A DNA stretch of 64,000 nt from Primorskyibacter flagellatus (lineage in GTDB: Bacteria > Pseudomonadota > Alphaproteobacteria > Rhodobacterales > Rhodobacteraceae), in the NCBI RefSeq assembly GCF_014638275.1, contig NZ_BMFJ01000002.1, positions 868,001-932,000 of the forward strand, in the 5' to 3' direction. Shown piece by piece: positions 1 through 9,143 of this stretch. The translations under genes were made by a program, and so were the position numbers. The notes under the pieces were generated by a model. It ran no database searches. It saw only the letters and a list, made by a program, of their open reading frames with translations, and had not been told where the DNA came from. Each line of letters starts with the position of its first letter. Within the stretch, counting starts at the first letter, position 1.

Positions 1-220
1 CCAGCTTGGCCAGGCGTCGCGAGATCTCCGTCTTGCCGACACCGGTCGGTCCGATCATCAGGATGTTCTTCGGAAACACCTCGTCCCGCAGGTCGTCCGC
101 CAGCTTCGCCCGCCGCCAGCGCGACCGCAGGGCCACGGCAACGGCGCGTTTGGCGTCCTTCTGGCCGATGATGAACCGGTCAAGCTCCGATACGATTTCG
201 CGCGGTGTCAGGTCGGTCAT
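1..220 (-). CDS. hslU: ATP-dependent protease ATPase subunit HslU (N-terminal part, cut by window edge)
   Basis: The first 73 residues of HslU, the AAA+ unfoldase that feeds substrates to the HslV peptidase in the cytoplasm, are visible; the rest lies left of the window. The start [10 protein letters not shown] is typical of the family and the Walker A loop GPTGVGKT falls at residues 57-64. An AAAGGA ribosome binding site precedes the ATG at 218-220. HslV is upstream in the same direction, but the two are separated by 212 bases that contain an oppositely oriented antitoxin remnant, so co-transcription is likely but not tight. Identity is secure from sequence and context. Confidence 0.95.
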   Translation of the reverse strand, partial: MTDLTPREIVSELDRFIIGQKDAKRAVAVALRSRWRRAKLADDLRDEVFPKNILMIGPTGVGKTEISRRLAKL

Positions 221-274
221 GTCAGTCCTTTCCGATATCCGGGGCAGATGTACGCATTTCGCGGGCTGGATTGA

Positions 275-436
275 AGGGGCGGCTTGGTCTACCTCGTGGT
301 CCCCCAACCCAGGCAGCGGGTCTCCCTTCGCGTCGACCAGGGCGTGCTCGATTTCTTCAAAACCGAAGGCAAGGGCTACCAGACCCGGATGAACGCCGTC
401 CTTCGCGCCTATATGCAGGCGAAGAAGGCCGGTTAG
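275..436 (+). pseudogene. BrnA-type antitoxin remnant (C-terminal part only)
   Basis: The plus strand, read in the frame ending at the TAG at 434-436, gives about 54 codons without a stop. Its second half ([14 protein letters not shown], then [14 protein letters not shown]) matches the conserved C-terminal ribbon-helix-helix-like part of BrnA/COG3514 antitoxins. A stop at 272-274 closes the frame upstream, there is no ATG, and the nearest start-like codon is TTG at 284. The N-terminal part of the family is missing and is not seen in the other two frames, and no BrnT toxin is nearby. I read it as a truncated remnant. Its last four bases overlap the end of hslV on the other strand. A short functional peptide from TTG cannot be excluded. 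Confidence 0.6.
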
Positions 437-999
437 CCGATCGTCTCCACCGTCAGGTTGCCGTTGGTATAGACACAGATGTCCGCAGCGATGCCCATGG
501 CTTTCCGGGCGATCTCCTCCGCCCCCAGATCGGTGTCGATCAAGGCCCGCGCCGCCGCCAGGGCATAGTTGCCGCCCGATCCGATGGCCGCAACGTCATG
601 CTCCGGTTCCAGCACGTCGCCCGCGCCGGTGATGACCAGCAACTCCGACCCGTCGGTCACGATCAGCATCGCCTCGAGCTTCTGCAGGTACTTGTCCGTC
701 CGCCAGTCCTTCGCAAGTTCCACGCTGGCCCGCTGCAGCTGGCCCGGCATCGCCTCGAGCTTTGCCTCCAGCCGTTCCAGAAGCGTGAAGGCATCCGCGG
801 TCGACCCGGCAAATCCGCAGACCACGTCATGCCCGCCGGGCGACAGCCGGCGTACCTTGCGCGCCGTGCCCTTCATGACCGTCTGGCCCATGCTCACCTG
901 CCCGTCCCCGGCGACAACCACTTGGCCGCTCTTGCGGACTCCGATGATGGTGGTGCCGTGCCAGCCGGGAAAGTCGCCTGATCCGTGATGATCCGCCAT
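433..999 (-). CDS. hslV: ATP-dependent protease peptidase subunit HslV
   Basis: HslV is the threonine peptidase of the HslUV (ClpYQ) protease. The 188-residue protein starts with a short propeptide ending HG, and the predicted catalytic nucleophile is Thr16 of the TTIIGVRK motif, exposed after processing. The [10 protein letters not shown] and [14 protein letters not shown] motifs are typical of the family. The ATG at 997-999 is preceded by an excellent AGGAGG ribosome binding site. hslU follows downstream in the same direction after a 212-base gap instead of the usual short spacing. Identity is certain. Confidence 0.97.
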   Translation of the reverse strand: MADHHGSGDFPGWHGTTIIGVRKSGQVVVAGDGQVSMGQTVMKGTARKVRRLSPGGHDVVCGFAGSTADAFTLLERLEAKLEAMPGQLQRASVELAKDWRTDKYLQKLEAMLIVTDGSELLVITGAGDVLEPEHDVAAIGSGGNYALAAARALIDTDLGAEEIARKAMGIAADICVYTNGNLTVETIG

Positions 1000-1122
1000 G
1001 CCGGTCCTCCTTTGCGTGACTGCCTATATGCGGTCGACGGAACAGGACCACAACCCCACCGTCTGGCCCGCCATCTGGCCCGCCACCTTGCCGGTGGCCG
1101 ATGGCGGCAGTAGCGTCGCGGC

Positions 1123-2013
1123 ATGCCGCGCGCCGTCACCATTTACCTTGAAGAGCCTCTACTGCAGAGCGCCCGCGACGGCCGTCACAACTTCATCGGC
1201 CTTGTCACCGACGTGCTGCGGGACGCCGGGTACGGTGTCGCCTTCGCGCCCCTCGGCACGCCCTTTCGCGCCGATGCGCCCGCACTGACCCACATGGCCC
1301 CGCCGCCACCCGGCGGGCTGACGTTCCGCCGTGCCTACCACTACCCGTTCTGGGCCATCGAGACGACGGCAGAGCGGTGGAACTGGCATGTCGCGAGCCA
1401 ACCCTTCCAGCCGCAAAGCGTGGCCGATCAGCCCGCCCGCCGGACCTATGACCGCTGGCGCGAGCGCTTGTTTCCCGGCCTGACTGAAGCGCCGCAACGC
1501 GAGGGTCTGATATATGTGCCCCTTCAGGGCAGGCTGCTTGATCACCGGTCGTTTCAAAGCTGCACGCCGGTCGAGATGCTCTCCCTCACCCTCGCCGCCG
1601 ATCCCGCCCGCGATGTCGTCGCCACCCTGCACCCGAAGGAAACCTACGGTGCCGACGAGCTGGACGCGCTGCACAGCCTCGCCGCCCGGAACCCGCGCCT
1701 GACGATCCTGACCGGCGCGATGAAGGACATGCTGGCCCGCTGCGACTACGTGGTCACGATGAACTCCGCAGCCGCCTTCAACGCGTTCTTTTTCGGCAAG
1801 CCGTCGATCCTTTTTGCGAAGATCGACTTTCACCACATCTGCCTGACCGCCTCGCCTCAGGACTTGGGCGCATTCGATGGCATCGCGACGCATGCACCCG
1901 ACTATGCCCATTACCTTTGGTGGTTCTGGCAGGAAAACTGCATCAACGCCGGCCGTCCGGACGTCAAGGAGAGGATCCGCGAGGCCCTGATCCGTGGCGG
2001 TTGGAGCATCTGA
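1123..2013 (+). CDS. Capsule-type glycosyltransferase-like protein (conserved hypothetical)
   Basis: A 296-residue soluble protein with no signal peptide or membrane segment. The C-terminal half carries a stretch (about residues 205-235: DYVVTMNSAAAFNAFFFGKPSI) that recalls the sugar-nucleotide-binding part of KpsS/KpsC-type capsule glycosyltransferases, where a motif saying 'seen elsewhere as target, same ligand' is followed by a fixed FGKP. The N-terminus MPRAVTIYLEEPLL begins a Rossmann-like strand. It is transcribed away from hslV and is followed after 15 bases by the cupin gene, so the two may form a small operon. The glycosyltransferase assignment is an inference from weak motif similarity; the gene itself is convincing from length and coding pattern. 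Confidence 0.55.
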   Translation: MPRAVTIYLEEPLLQSARDGRHNFIGLVTDVLRDAGYGVAFAPLGTPFRADAPALTHMAPPPPGGLTFRRAYHYPFWAIETTAERWNWHVASQPFQPQSVADQPARRTYDRWRERLFPGLTEAPQREGLIYVPLQGRLLDHRSFQSCTPVEMLSLTLAADPARDVVATLHPKETYGADELDALHSLAARNPRLTILTGAMKDMLARCDYVVTMNSAAAFNAFFFGKPSILFAKIDFHHICLTASPQDLGAFDGIATHAPDYAHYLWWFWQENCINAGRPDVKERIREALIRGGWSI

Positions 2014-2028
2014 CGACAGGAGCAGAGC

Positions 2029-2397
2029 ATGAAATCCCCCCTCCGCATCCCGCAGTCCGAATGGTCCCGCACCCCGCCTGCATGGCTTGGCCATGTCGAC
2101 GGCGAAAGGTTCGGCACCGGCGCGACCGTGCTGATGTACACCAGCGAAGAGATCGGCAAGGGCCCGAAACTGCACGTCCACGACTATGACGAAATCTTCG
2201 TGGTGCTCGAGGGCCGCGCCCTGTTCACCGTCGGCGGAACGGAGATCGAGGCGCAGGCCGGCGATATCGTCTTCGGTCCGGCGGGGCAGCCGCACAAGTT
2301 CCACAACCTCGGCCCCGGTATCCTGCGCACGGTGGATATCCACGTCGCCCCGAAATGGGTGCAGGAGAACCTGCCGGACCCGGACGCCCGGTCGTGA
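2029..2397 (+). CDS. Cupin-domain protein
   Basis: A 122-residue single-domain cupin. Motif 1 is visible as HVHDYDEIFVVLEGRALF (metal-binding His, His and Glu) and motif 2 as DIVFGPAGQPHKFHN (third His), about residues 47-97. Such proteins bind a metal ion and serve as small isomerases, dioxygenases or ligand sensors; the substrate cannot be told from the sequence. It is 15 bases downstream of the glycosyltransferase-like gene, with AGGAGCAG as ribosome binding site, and ends just before the trxA terminator, with which it converges. Confidence 0.85.
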   Translation: MKSPLRIPQSEWSRTPPAWLGHVDGERFGTGATVLMYTSEEIGKGPKLHVHDYDEIFVVLEGRALFTVGGTEIEAQAGDIVFGPAGQPHKFHNLGPGILRTVDIHVAPKWVQENLPDPDARS

Positions 2398-2409
2398 TGT
2401 CCGGACATG

Positions 2410-2434
2410 AAAAAGGGCGCTCCGACGAGCGCCC
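2410..2434 (-). terminator. Rho-independent terminator after trxA
   Basis: Perfect 8-bp stem GGGCGCTC / GAGCGCCC with a 4-base loop (2415-2434). Read on the minus strand it is followed by five Ts (the A run at 2410-2414). It lies 30 bases beyond the trxA stop and ends the long leftward operon. On the plus strand no T run follows, so it does not serve the cupin gene well. Confidence 0.85.
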
Positions 2435-2463
2435 TCGAAAATCTTTCAAAACGGTATCCGGCC

Positions 2464-2784
2464 TCAGATCGACTCTTCGATCCAGGACTTCAGCGACGCC
2501 TTCGGTGCAGCGCCCGCGCGGTTGGACACCACTTCGCCGTTCTTGAAGATGAACAGCGCCGGGATCCCGCGCACGCCAAGCTGCATCGGGGAGTTCGGAT
2601 TCGAATCGACGTCGACCTTGGCAATTTTCACTTTGTCGCCAAACTCTTCCGCCAGTTCTTCAAGGGCCGGGCCGATCTGCTTGCAGGGGCCGCACCATTC
2701 CGCCCAGAAGTCCACGACAACGGGAACGTCTGAGTTTTTCACTTCGGTTTCAAAGGTATCGTCGGTTACGGCCACGGTGGACAT
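2464..2784 (-). CDS. trxA: Thioredoxin
   Basis: A 106-residue classical thioredoxin, the cytoplasmic disulfide reductase. The active site is WCGPC with Cys31 and Cys34, and the cis-proline loop is RGIPALFIF. The start [11 protein letters not shown] fits the family; an in-frame ATG 18 codons further upstream would add a non-homologous tail. It is the last gene of the leftward run after addA (63-base gap) and is followed by a strong terminator. The gap could hold its own promoter, as is common for trxA. Confidence 0.97.
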   Translation of the reverse strand: MSTVAVTDDTFETEVKNSDVPVVVDFWAEWCGPCKQIGPALEELAEEFGDKVKIAKVDVDSNPNSPMQLGVRGIPALFIFKNGEVVSNRAGAAPKASLKSWIEESI

Positions 2785-2847
2785 CGGTTTCTCCTGAGGA
2801 TCTGGGCTGCGCTTGGGGATCAAAGGTAAGGAGCACATCGCGGAAGT

Positions 2848-5800
2848 TCAAGAAGCGGTTGTGGCCCGCAACGCCGCCATCACAAGATCCTGCGGCAGCA
2901 CCATGAGCGTCCCGGTGCGCGTCCACAGCAACGCGACATCCACCCGCCGCCCCGGATAGACCTGCGACAGCGCGGCGGCATAGGCCCCCATCTGGCGCAG
3001 CAGGCCGTCGGGCACTTCGGCGGGCATGTCAGGCACCACGGCATTGGTCTTGAAGTCCACCGCCAGAACGCGGTCGTCCTCCACCACCAGCCGGTCGATC
3101 GTGCCATGCACCCGCGCGCCGCCAAGCGCGTCGAGTGGGGCTGAAATCGCCACCTCCTCCAGCGCCTCCGGCCCGAACAGGGGTGCCAGATGCGGGGCGG
3201 TGAGGACGCGCCGCGCCTCGCCGCTCAGCAGGTCCAGTTCAGCCCCCTCCGCACCGTCCGGCCCCTCGCCCAGGATCCGCGCCGCGCGATCCCCGAATTC
3301 GCTCTCCGCCACGCCCGGCAGATGCTCCAGCAGCAGGTGCACCTGCCGCCCGCGCCGCTTGGCCGCCGCCTCGTCCAGCCCCGCCTCGCCCGGCAGCGCC
3401 TTGGCCCCGCCGAGTTCGGACGGGCTGAGCGTGGTCACCGGCCCCTCCGCCACGGGCGCGCGCCGCCGCGCCCAGTCGGGCAGGACGGGCAGGGGCTCCG
3501 GCGCAGTGCGATCCTCCGTCAGCGCAAGTCCGGCCCAGTCGCCGGTCTCCAGCCGCAGCCCCGTGCCGCCTTCGAGAACCCGCTCCTCCGCCCCGAGATC
3601 GCGCATCGCCCCGCCGATCCGGTCGTACCAGGTGTCGCCGGTCTTCCCCAGATCGCCCGCCGCCGCGACGATGAGCCATTTCTCCGCCCGCGTCATGGCC
3701 ACATACAGAAGCCGGTCCGCTTCCTCCCGCTGCTTGTCCAGCTTCGCCTCTCGCAGGTCGCGCAGGCGGGCAGGGGCTTCTGCCGCCGATACCTTCCACC
3801 AGGCAAACCCGTCGTCGGAGACGATCTCTCCACGCAGGTCTTCCCGCCGGGCCTGGGTTTCGGGCAGGAAGACCACCGGCGCCTCCAGCCCCTTGGATCC
3901 ATGCACCGTCATCACCCGGATCCGCGACCCCGCGCTCTCCATCTGTCGCTTGACCTCCGGGTCGTCGCCCTGAAGCCAGACGAGGAACCCGGTCAGGCTG
4001 GGCACCTCGTTGCGTTCGTACTGAAGCGCCTGATCCAGCAGCGCGTCGATGCCGTCCTGCGCTTCCACCCCGAGCCGTGCCATCAGCTTGCGCCGCCCGT
4101 CGTGTCGCGTCAGGACCCGCTCCAGCAACTCGTAGGGCCGCAGAAAATCCGCCCGGTCGCGGAGGTCGCGCAGCACCCGCCGGGTGTCCTCGTGATCCGT
4201 CCGCCGGTCCAGCGTGCGCCACAGTGATCCGGTCCGGCCGTGGGCCAGATCGAACAGCATCCCCTCAGTCCAGCCGAACAGGGGGGATTTCAGCGCGGCG
4301 GCAAGGCTCAGCTCGTCGTCGGGCGTGGCGAGGAAGGCGAGCAGGGCGGTCAGGTCCTTGACGGCCAGTTCGCCGCCGATCCGCAACCGGTCGGCCCCGG
4401 CGATTTCGAGCCCCTGCACCTTGCAGGCGCGGATGATCTCGTGAAACAGCCTGCGCCGCCGCCGGACGAGGATCAGGATATCGCCCTCATGGATCGCCCG
4501 CGCCCGGCCACCACCAAGCGGCAGGGGTGTCCTGGCGTCGATCATATCGCGGATGGACCGGGCGATGCGGTCGGCCAGCACCACGTCGTGATCCCGCTCT
4601 CCGGGCAGGTCCACCGGGTCGTCCCATGCACCGCTGTCCGGGGCCTCCACCTTCTCAACCAGCGGCCAGAGATCGACGCGGCCGGGCAGGGCGTCATGGA
4701 AGGCGATGTGGGTCTCCTCCGGCGAAAACCCGGCCTCCGCCCGACCTTCGAAAACGCGGTCCACCAGCGACAGAATCGCCGGAGAGGACCGGAAGGAATG
4801 TGCCAGCGCCAGCCGCTGCAGCGGCCGGCCAAGCGCGTCGAGCCGTTCGGCGAAATCATCCCGCATCCGGTCGAACCCCGACGGATCCGCGCCCTGGAAG
4901 GAATAGATCGACTGCTTCTTGTCCCCGACGACGAAGATCGTGCGCACCCGGTCCTCTCGTGCGCCCGAGCCGCTGGTGAATTCCCGCGCCAGCGCCTGGA
5001 TCACCTGCCACTGTTGAGGGGAGGTATCCTGCGCCTCGTCCACGAGGATATGGTCGATCCCGCCGTCCAGCCGGAACAGCACCCAGGCCGACACCTCGGG
5101 GTTGGTCAGCAGGTCGCGGGCGCGCAGGATCAGGTCGTCGAAATCCATCGCCCCGCGCAGCAGCTTCGCCCGTGCATAGGCGGGCAGGAACAGCCCGGCA
5201 AAGTCGTAAAGCGTGTCTGTCTTGTCCAGCAACGCCAGCGCCAGCCGATGGTCCCGCGCCTGTTCCACCCGGCCCATGAGCGCGTCGATCCGGTCCATCA
5301 GATCGGGCGCCTTGCCCCGCGTCCCCTTGGTCGGAACAGAGCCGATCTTGGCCGAAAACGGCACTTTCGCTGTCGCGCCGGTCAGGAAGCAGTCCTCCAG
5401 CACCAACAGCGCGTCCATGTCCGGGGCGGCGATCCCCGCCAGTTTCCCCGCCAGCTTCTGATCGGTGACCGAGCCGTCCCGCGCCAGCGTGGCGAGCGCG
5501 GCCAGATCCTCCGTTTCCGACCCGAGGAAGACCTCCGCCAGAACCCGATCCGCGTCATAACCCTCCGGCAGGTCAAGCTCTGCCGCCAGTGCCGCCCGAC
5601 CCGGCTGGCGTGACAGCACCTCCGCATGGCCGACAATCGCGCCGGTCAATGCCTCGAGCGTCTGGCCGGAATACTGCAGCGCGACGCGTGCCAGAACGTC
5701 GCGCGCCTTTCCCCTGTCCGGCCCTTCGGCAAGGTCCTCGATCACCCGGGCGCGCAGAAGGGCGGCGTCTCGGTCCTCCATCTCCGTGAACTGCGGGCTC

Positions 5801-6219
5801 ACCCCGGCCTCCAGCGGGAACCGCCGCAGCAGGGAGGCGCAGAACGAATGGATCGTCTGTATCTTCAGCCCGCCCGGCGTCTCGATCGCCCGCGCGAACA
5901 GGGTCCGCGCATGCCGCAGCCGCCCGGCATCGACGGCGTCGTCCACGCCAAGCCCGGCAAGCTCCGCCCGGAGCGCATCGTCCGGCAGCATCGCCCAGGC
6001 CCCGAGCCGGCGAAACAGCCGGTTCTGCATCTCGGTCGCGGCGGCCTTGGTGTAGGTGAGACAGAGGATATGCTGCGGCGAGACCCCGTCCAGCAACAGC
6101 CGCGCCACCCGGTCGGTCAGCACCCGCGTCTTGCCCGACCCGGCATTGGCCGCAAGCCAGGTCGACCTGTCGGGCCGTGCCGCATCCACCTGCCGCTGCG
6201 TGGCGTCGTCTCGCATCAT
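2848..6219 (-). CDS. addA: Double-strand break repair helicase-nuclease subunit AddA
   Basis: AddA is the UvrD-like helicase and nuclease subunit of the AddAB complex, which resects double-strand DNA ends for RecA (the alphaproteobacterial counterpart of RecBCD). The protein has about 1123 residues. Walker A (ANAGSGKT) is near the N-terminus, helicase motifs such as HILVDEAQDTS and VVGDKKQSIYSFQGAD follow, RLLYVAMTRAE is in the second helicase domain, and the C-terminal nuclease shows VLAVDFKTN. The chosen start ATG at 6217-6219 overlaps the TGA of addB (ATGA), indicating translational coupling; ATG at 6214-6216 is also possible. Confidence 0.96.
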   Translation of the reverse strand: MMRDDATQRQVDAARPDRSTWLAANAGSGKTRVLTDRVARLLLDGVSPQHILCLTYTKAAATEMQNRLFRRLGAWAMLPDDALRAELAGLGVDDAVDAGRLRHARTLFARAIETPGGLKIQTIHSFCASLLRRFPLEAGVSPQFTEMEDRDAALLRARVIEDLAEGPDRGKARDVLARVALQYSGQTLEALTGAIVGHAEVLSRQPGRAALAAELDLPEGYDADRVLAEVFLGSETEDLAALATLARDGSVTDQKLAGKLAGIAAPDMDALLVLEDCFLTGATAKVPFSAKIGSVPTKGTRGKAPDLMDRIDALMGRVEQARDHRLALALLDKTDTLYDFAGLFLPAYARAKLLRGAMDFDDLILRARDLLTNPEVSAWVLFRLDGGIDHILVDEAQDTSPQQWQVIQALAREFTSGSGAREDRVRTIFVVGDKKQSIYSFQGADPSGFDRMRDDFAERLDALGRPLQRLALAHSFRSSPAILSLVDRVFEGRAEAGFSPEETHIAFHDALPGRVDLWPLVEKVEAPDSGAWDDPVDLPGERDHDVVLADRIARSIRDMIDARTPLPLGGGRARAIHEGDILILVRRRRRLFHEIIRACKVQGLEIAGADRLRIGGELAVKDLTALLAFLATPDDELSLAAALKSPLFGWTEGMLFDLAHGRTGSLWRTLDRRTDHEDTRRVLRDLRDRADFLRPYELLERVLTRHDGRRKLMARLGVEAQDGIDALLDQALQYERNEVPSLTGFLVWLQGDDPEVKRQMESAGSRIRVMTVHGSKGLEAPVVFLPETQARREDLRGEIVSDDGFAWWKVSAAEAPARLRDLREAKLDKQREEADRLLYVAMTRAEKWLIVAAAGDLGKTGDTWYDRIGGAMRDLGAEERVLEGGTGLRLETGDWAGLALTEDRTAPEPLPVLPDWARRRAPVAEGPVTTLSPSELGGAKALPGEAGLDEAAAKRRGRQVHLLLEHLPGVAESEFGDRAARILGEGPDGAEGAELDLLSGEARRVLTAPHLAPLFGPEALEEVAISAPLDALGGARVHGTIDRLVVEDDRVLAVDFKTNAVVPDMPAEVPDGLLRQMGAYAAALSQVYPGRRVDVALLWTRTGTLMVLPQDLVMAALRATTAS

Positions 6220-9143
6220 CCGACATCCTCCGGCGTGGGGTCGGTGGCCACGTCCCATTCCCCGAACCGCGCGAGGTGATCGTAATCCCCCTCCGTCGCC
6301 ACGCTGAACATCGCCCGGCGCGAGGTGAAGGGCTGTGCCGGGTCCAGATACTGCCGGATCAGGGTCGAAAACCGCGCCCAGACCTCATCGGAAGAGAGCT
6401 GGTCGAGCGGGGCCTCGATCTCCCGCGTGTCCGATCCCAGCCCGATGAACGCCGCCCGGATCACATGTCGCGGATCCAGCCCGTGAAACCCTGCCCGTTC
6501 CGCCATCGCCGCTTCGAGCAGCAGCTGCAGATCAAAGCTCATCTGCATCGCGGCAGAGGACATCTGCCCGGTCTTGTAGTCGTAGATCAGCGCGTTGCCG
6601 TTGCCGTCCAGGTCGATCCGGTCGGCCTTTGCGGTCAGTGCGAAATCCAGTCCCTCCAGCACCACGCGCCCCGGCAGTTCATATCCCGCGGGCCGCCCCA
6701 TCTCCTGCCGCACGGCCTCTCCGCCGACCACATCCACCGCCGCCCGCGCCATCCGCGCCAGCCAGAGCAGCCGCGCCTCCGCCCAGGGCACCTCCCGCTC
6801 CAGTACCTCGCGGGTCAGCGCCACGAGATGACCGGCGTGCAGCGCGGCCGGGTCCGCCGTCACCTCTTTCACGAACCGCTCCAGAACCTCGTGGCTGACG
6901 ATCCCCCGCATCAGCGCGTCCGGCGCTTTCATCAGCGGGTCGAGAGGGCGCAGCCGCAGCACCTCCCGCGCATAGATCGCATAGGGGTCGCGGATCAGCG
7001 TCTTGACCTGAGTGACCGACAGCTTGCGCGGACGGGCGGCGGCGGGCGGGCGCGGGGCAGGGCGGGGGGCCGGAGGGACCGGGTCCACAGCATCCAGCGC
7101 CGCCACCAGACCCAGCCAGTGCCGGCCACGGACCCGCGCACCCTCAAGTGCATCCTGCCCCACGGGACCAAGACCGGAGAGCAGGTTGGTGATCCGGTTC
7201 AGCCAGCGCGAGGCGACCGTCTCCGCCTCGGACCCGCGCAGGGCACGGGTGATCCAGACCTCGGGCGCGGCAATGGCCTGCTGGAAGTCGTGGGCGGACA
7301 GGCCGATCTTCCGTTCCGGCAGCAGCAGCCCGACCTCCGCCCGCATCGCGCGGTTCAGCCAGGGATCGGGCGCGGCGGCCTCCGGCCAGCTGCCTTCGTT
7401 CAACCCGCCGAGTATGACCAGATCGGCCCCCTGAACCCGCGCTTCCAGCGTGCCCCAGATCAGGATATGCGGATGGGGAATTGTGCTGTCGCGCTGCTCC
7501 GCCCCGGATAGGATCGCGGTGACGAGGTTGGTGAAATCCTCCGCCCCGATATCCCCCGCGACCTCCGCCGCCGCGGCCAGTTCCGCCAGCTTCGCGTGCA
7601 CATCCGCGCCGTCGTTCCCCTCCCACAGCCGCCCGGACCCCTCCGCACCGCATCCGGCCGCCAGCCGTTCCGCCCGCGCGATCAGGTCGCCGACCCGCTG
7701 CGTCAGGGCGCGCGGCTCCGCGTCCTCTCCGGCGATGGCGCAGGTACCGGCCCATTCGGCCCAGTCGCGCGCCATTGCATCCGGCTGTTCCGCCGCGAAA
7801 CCGCGCAGGCTGCCCGCATCGGGAAACGGCGGCCCCTCGCGCCGCAGCTCCGACTCGAGCGCCCGCGTCAGCAGAAGGTGCGTCCCCCTCTCCGCCCCGG
7901 TATGGCAGAGCGGGTGTTTCAGAAGTGCCAGCAGCCCCGCCGCGCCGCCCCTGTCGTGCGATAGCGCCGCGACCTGCCGCAGGAACCGGCCCGGCGGCGT
8001 CAGGTGCAGCGGCTCCCCCGCGCTGTCGTCGGGCAGGATGTCCCACCGGGTCAGCGCCGCCGTCACCTGACGCGCCAGCAGCCGGTCGGGGGTGATGAGC
8101 GCCGCGCGCACCCCCTCCTCCGCCGCCTGACGCAACCGCAGCGCAATCGCCTGCGCCTCTTCCCGGGCCGAAGGCGCCTCGACCAGGGTCACACCCGCCA
8201 TGGCCGCCGCCGGGTCCTGCCGCGGCCCTTCCGCCAGCCATTGGTCGGTGACGGGTGCGGGTCGTAGCGCAAGCGACACCAGGCTGTTGCGGGCGTCGTT
8301 CTGAACCGATCCGATCCAGGGTTCTACATCCTTCGGTTCAAGGCCAAGCGCGGCGGTCAGCGCGCGGAACCGGTACTGCGGATGATCCTCTGCCAGAAGC
8401 GGGTCGGACAGCTGTTCCATCCAGACCGCGTCCGGCAGGTCGAAATCGTAGCCCGGCAACACCACCGCCCCCTGAGGCAGCCGCGCGACAGCCTGCATCA
8501 GAAGGTTCGTCGCCCCCCGCGATCCTGTGGACCCGGCCACGATCACCGGCCCCGGTGGCGGTGAATCCGGCCAGGTCGCAGAGAGATGCTCGGCAACCAT
8601 ACGCAACCGTGCGGTCGGATCGGGGGCCGTGCCGCCGCCCTCGATCTGTTCCACGATGGTCAGGAACCGCAGCGCCCGCGCCCAGTGGTCCGAATGCCCC
8701 GACACATCGATGCGCCGGATCGCGTCAAAGGAAACTCCCTCTCCGCGCATCTCCTCGAACACCCGGGCGAGGCTGTCGGCCAGGTCGTAGAGAGCGGCGC
8801 GCGGAGCGAGGTCCGGCTCCCGTTCGATCAGCGCCTGCACCAGCTGTACCAGCATCAGCCGCCGTCGCAGCAACGGCACCGGTGCAGGAATGGTGCCAAG
8901 CGCGAATGTCTCCCCCAGATCCGTCACCAGCCGGATGCGCGGCAACAGGCGGGGCGGCCCGGCGTCGAACAGCGACCGGATCCGCCGTGCCATCCGCCGC
9001 GTGTTCACGATCAGCGTGGTCCGGCCCAGCACCTCGGGCGGCAGCCCCTCTGTCTTTTCAATCAGCCCGTCGACAAGATGACGGGGAAAATCCGCGCCGG
9101 GCGGCAGTCCGAAGACGCGGGGTCTGTCGGAAGGCTTAAACAT
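6216..9143 (-). CDS. addB: Double-strand break repair protein AddB
   Basis: Second subunit of AddAB, 975 residues. It has an inactive helicase-like body and a C-terminal RecB-type nuclease domain, seen as ADRIDLDG followed by LIYDYKTGQM. The start MFKPSDRPRVFGLPPG was chosen because it overlaps murU by eight bases and matches the expected N-terminus; an in-frame start 51 bases upstream would add a poorly coding tail. It lies between murU and addA with overlaps on both sides, so all are probably on one transcript. Confidence 0.95.
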   Translation of the reverse strand: MFKPSDRPRVFGLPPGADFPRHLVDGLIEKTEGLPPEVLGRTTLIVNTRRMARRIRSLFDAGPPRLLPRIRLVTDLGETFALGTIPAPVPLLRRRLMLVQLVQALIEREPDLAPRAALYDLADSLARVFEEMRGEGVSFDAIRRIDVSGHSDHWARALRFLTIVEQIEGGGTAPDPTARLRMVAEHLSATWPDSPPPGPVIVAGSTGSRGATNLLMQAVARLPQGAVVLPGYDFDLPDAVWMEQLSDPLLAEDHPQYRFRALTAALGLEPKDVEPWIGSVQNDARNSLVSLALRPAPVTDQWLAEGPRQDPAAAMAGVTLVEAPSAREEAQAIALRLRQAAEEGVRAALITPDRLLARQVTAALTRWDILPDDSAGEPLHLTPPGRFLRQVAALSHDRGGAAGLLALLKHPLCHTGAERGTHLLLTRALESELRREGPPFPDAGSLRGFAAEQPDAMARDWAEWAGTCAIAGEDAEPRALTQRVGDLIARAERLAAGCGAEGSGRLWEGNDGADVHAKLAELAAAAEVAGDIGAEDFTNLVTAILSGAEQRDSTIPHPHILIWGTLEARVQGADLVILGGLNEGSWPEAAAPDPWLNRAMRAEVGLLLPERKIGLSAHDFQQAIAAPEVWITRALRGSEAETVASRWLNRITNLLSGLGPVGQDALEGARVRGRHWLGLVAALDAVDPVPPAPRPAPRPPAAARPRKLSVTQVKTLIRDPYAIYAREVLRLRPLDPLMKAPDALMRGIVSHEVLERFVKEVTADPAALHAGHLVALTREVLEREVPWAEARLLWLARMARAAVDVVGGEAVRQEMGRPAGYELPGRVVLEGLDFALTAKADRIDLDGNGNALIYDYKTGQMSSAAMQMSFDLQLLLEAAMAERAGFHGLDPRHVIRAAFIGLGSDTREIEAPLDQLSSDEVWARFSTLIRQYLDPAQPFTSRRAMFSVATEGDYDHLARFGEWDVATDPTPEDVG

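Noticed and set aside
205..981. Long rightward open frame across hslV
   Set aside because: It runs antisense to hslV, has no recognisable domain and has the skewed Arg/Pro/Gln composition of a shadow frame in GC-rich DNA.
1021..1122. Repeated GGCCCGCCA segments upstream of the glycosyltransferase-like gene
   Set aside because: Two short imperfect copies only; too little for a repeat array or CRISPR.
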